Origin: Nansenia antarctica | Taxonomy: Eukaryota; Chordata; Actinopteri; Argentiniformes; Microstomatidae | Direction: 5' to 3' | Length of the DNA: 64,000 nt | NCBI GenBank assembly: GCA_963989245.1 | Contig: OZ022341.1 | Location: forward strand, 57,015,128-57,079,127 | Shown here: piece after piece, positions 61,397 through 64,000 of the stretch | How positions within the stretch are numbered: the stretch's first letter is position 1 | How the letters are laid out: each line of letters begins with the position of its first letter | The notes under the pieces: generated by a model | The model's input: only the letters and a program-made list of their open reading frames with translations | The model's database searches: none | What the model was told of the DNA's origin: nothing | Program-made: the position numbers and the translations under genes

Positions 61397-61462
61397 ATAT
61401 ATGTTCTGTGTGGACCCCAGGAAGAGATCCTAATAAATCAAATGAAATGAAATCAAAATCAA
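61397..61462 (+). mobile_element. tiny 3' end of a second LINE
   Basis: TGTGTGGACCCCAGGAAGAG followed by ATCCTAATAAATCAAATGAA. The 'GGACCCCAGGAAGA ... GATCCTAATAAA' end is a motif I recall from fish RTE/Rex-type retroposons. It directly abuts the L2-like copy in the opposite orientation. Confidence 0.55.
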
Positions 61463-64000
61463 TGTGCAAGATATGCCCAAATGTCAGCATCTGCCTCATT
61501 GGTACCTGGGCTATAGTGACATAAAAGTGAGTGAAGGTCTTACTCTACTACTCTACTATTACACCAGTCCACTGCACTTTAACAGTGAGAAACCTTGTCC
61601 CATTGACAGGCATTGATTAAGTGCTCCTAGGCCTATTGAGGAGGCTTCAGGATTGATGGGCTAGGCCATGATGTGTAAGTGTGGCACCTGTGCCTTGTCA
61701 AGCATGTGACCCACTCATTGAGCAGTCACTCTCCAAGCAAACAGTCACAGGTCCTCACATTGGGAAGGTCTCCATTGACTTTGCCCACCTAACAATGAGT
61801 TGGACAGCCTCTTTTGATTTAATTAGAGGCTAGAGAAAATGACAGGCCAAAAGCTTTATACAATGGTCAATAGAATGACCATTGTTTTCTTGAGCCATGG
61901 AGAATGTCAAGTAGAGGTGGTGGCAGTAGCTAGTAGTTGTAGTGTGCTTTCCTTAAAAGACAGATTTTGTAGGTTAATTTAAAGCATTTAACCGATGGTA
62001 ACATTTATTCAGTCATCTAGTTTCAAGCTTTTTTTTTTTTAAATATAGTTTTTTCTTTCATTAAGAGAGTCTGGAATAAATAGATTAATGGGGTAAAAGT
62101 TAATCGAAGCTCATCTGAGAGGAATTCAGTGAGATTTATTTTGAAGTCTGAGAGTATGCAGTCATACATAGTACGATGTAGTAATAGTACTATGGGTTGC
62201 ACAGGCCCTTGGATGGCTTTATACAGTTATTGACATGCAGCCTGAAACTAATGCTGGTGATCATCTTCAGGCAGTTAAAAACAACCCCAGTAGTACCTCC
62301 TACACACTGTCCCAAATGGAAGTAATTAGTTAGCATTTATTGAATTATGAATGATTGAGCACTGATAATGCACAAATAATGAGGGAAATTAATATTCACC
62401 GGAACATTAGGGAAATAAATATGTATAGACTTGCCAATACATTCTAATTGGCACAACAATTTATCATACAAGAAAAATATATTCTAAAAACTGAGAGGAC
62501 ATTGCTAGGTTGAACAAGCTATTGCATCAAGTACAATTGAGAAACTATTTTTTTCTTTTCATTACTAGAAGTCCAGCAAAATAGATAAAGTTATTTCATA
62601 ATGCTCCTGTGCATCTCAAATAAAGCATGTCTTAAACCCACATTGCTCCAAATTTCCCTCTTGAATCGCTTATATTTATATGGGCAGTATTTGCAAATTC
62701 CACCAAGCTTCTCTTTTTTTTGCGTCAGATCAGAATTTGTTCCAGATTGTCCGTCTGTATGTTTGTTGGAGGACCATTTTGGAGCGGCTGTTTTGCAACT
62801 TCCCCGCTCTCCTCCTCCGGCACAATGGGAGGCTGGCCACTCAGGACAAGCTGTTTGTGTGCTCAGACTGCTCGCTCTGAAGCTCCGTCTCACACACTGA
62901 CCTCAACCAAGACTCCCAAGTCCTGCGTCTTTGGAAATTAATACACACATTACATTGTCATTAATTAAATTCACAAAGCCTTTTCATCTTTTGCAATGAG
63001 GCTTTTAATTTTACTGCTTCATCGTTTTTTGTTTTTTGTTTTACTCAGCCATTTTAGTCGATGCATTAAAAGGTTCAAAATTGCTTTTTGGTCTTCAAAA
63101 CAAAGCTCCTTTTTTCCCTTTTTTCTTCTTGGTGCCTTCTGATCAATACCGTCTTTGTTCCTTTGATCACCGAGCCTATATATGCATGAAGTATGCAATA
63201 ATCAGATTTTGGTCCTGAACCATAGATATAGCCTGTGGGGTGGATCTGAACTCAAGGAGAACATATGGGGTCAATTAGGCTGAGTTTGCTCCTGGAAGAG
63301 GTTCAATTGATCCACAATAGAGACCTGCAGAATAGGTGGTCTCAGGCCATTTGGCAAGGCAATTGTGGGCAGCCTCCGAGTTAGCAACATGAAAGTATCA
63401 GGTGTTAGCCAGCAAATGATCCGGGAAAGGTGAGGCTGGGATAACAGATTGGCTGGCTCGGGCCCTGTGTCACCACTGTTTGCAAATGGAAAGGAGAAGC
63501 AGGGGAGGGTATCAGCGCATGATACACAGTTCTATATACACACACACTGCCTCTTGAACAACACATTCATAGCAAGCTTGTTTAATATTTGTCAACGGTA
63601 CACAGGTAAACGAACAAATTCACTTTTTGCAAGTTTACTCCTGGTGAGCAATTATTTTTTCAGCATTCATTATTTCTAAGCAGATTCACTAAGCATAGCT
63701 CCATTCGGATGCTTCTTCTCTTGACACGTTTAATTCATAACATGGGATTCCTTGACAACTGCAGACAATGTTTTATGAGGCCATGACAGAACACTACTGA
63801 TGTACAATAATTCAAAACACATACAGTAGCAGGGTGCATTTTTTCATATTGAGGTTAGATGTATTTTAAGTAAAAGCTGGGTTGAGCCCGCATAATATCA
63901 TACACATGCATGCAGATCTAAAGTTGGCTGACTGGTGTTGCATTTGAGGTAAACCTAAATTTTGAGTGAAACAGGATAATATGTTCCATAAGACTTCAAC
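61463..64000. other. non-coding DNA, nothing recognised
   Basis: No gene, RNA gene or element ends recognised. 62330-62420 is rich in AATTA/TAAT motifs. The ORFs at 62591-62941 overlap on both strands and show no family character. Confidence 0.5.

Noticed and set aside
62591..62941. Overlapping ORFs of about 100 codons on both strands
   Set aside because: Equal openness on both strands with no motif, splice context or repeat; treated as chance.

Overview
The window reads as nuclear DNA of a teleost fish. It has long (CA/GT)n and (GA)n microsatellites, a Tc1-like transposon, several hAT-type elements, L2/Rex1-, RTE- and Tx1-like LINEs, and no long host reading frame. Every long ORF is a retrotransposon ORF, a relic of one, or a microsatellite read-through. 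One short MITE (16.75 kb) resembles a family I remember from salmonids and relatives; that is only a weak hint about lineage.

Layout. 1-28 kb: mostly single-copy-looking non-coding DNA (probably intron or intergenic) with scattered insertions: LINE 3' ends (3.1, 10.7 and 25.2-26.5 kb), a non-autonomous hAT with an exact 8-bp target duplication (6.0 kb), a decayed Tc1-like element (7.5 kb), a fold-back element flanked by TTAA (12.3 kb), a MITE (16.75 kb) and a solo LTR with a 5-bp target duplication (17.1 kb). Short stretches with good splice signals at 4.99, 14.31, 15.32 and 51.92 kb could be small host exons, but I recognise none of them.

27.9-48.2 kb is a dense nest of transposable elements. 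Its core is a minus-strand Tx1-clade LINE running from about 47.5 to 31.3 kb. The first part of a 5S rRNA sequence lies directly upstream of its 5' side (47534-47500, minus strand). The rest of the 5S sequence, with its T4 terminator, lies directly after its A-rich 3' end (31303-31204, minus strand). This is the arrangement expected of a LINE that inserts into 5S rRNA genes (Mutsu-like). The LINE was later hit by two related hAT elements (31466-32579; 46206-47382), a 1.26-kb insert carrying two opposed tRNA-like promoters (about 32626-33883), a Rex1/L2-like LINE (about 33985-35545), an L2-like LINE (35845-37672), and a plus-strand jockey-group LINE with a long open pol frame (40316-43412). Removing the last one rejoins the host ORF2 in frame. 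Possible terminal inverted repeats of another DNA transposon lie outside the nest at 29.53 and 48.15 kb.

48.2-64 kb returns to non-coding DNA with microsatellites, one candidate exon, and two LINE 3' ends near 61 kb. No host protein-coding gene, CRISPR array or operon is supported. The 'genes' here are autonomous mobile-element ORFs (nucleic-acid-binding ORF1, endonuclease plus reverse transcriptase ORF2, transposase relics).
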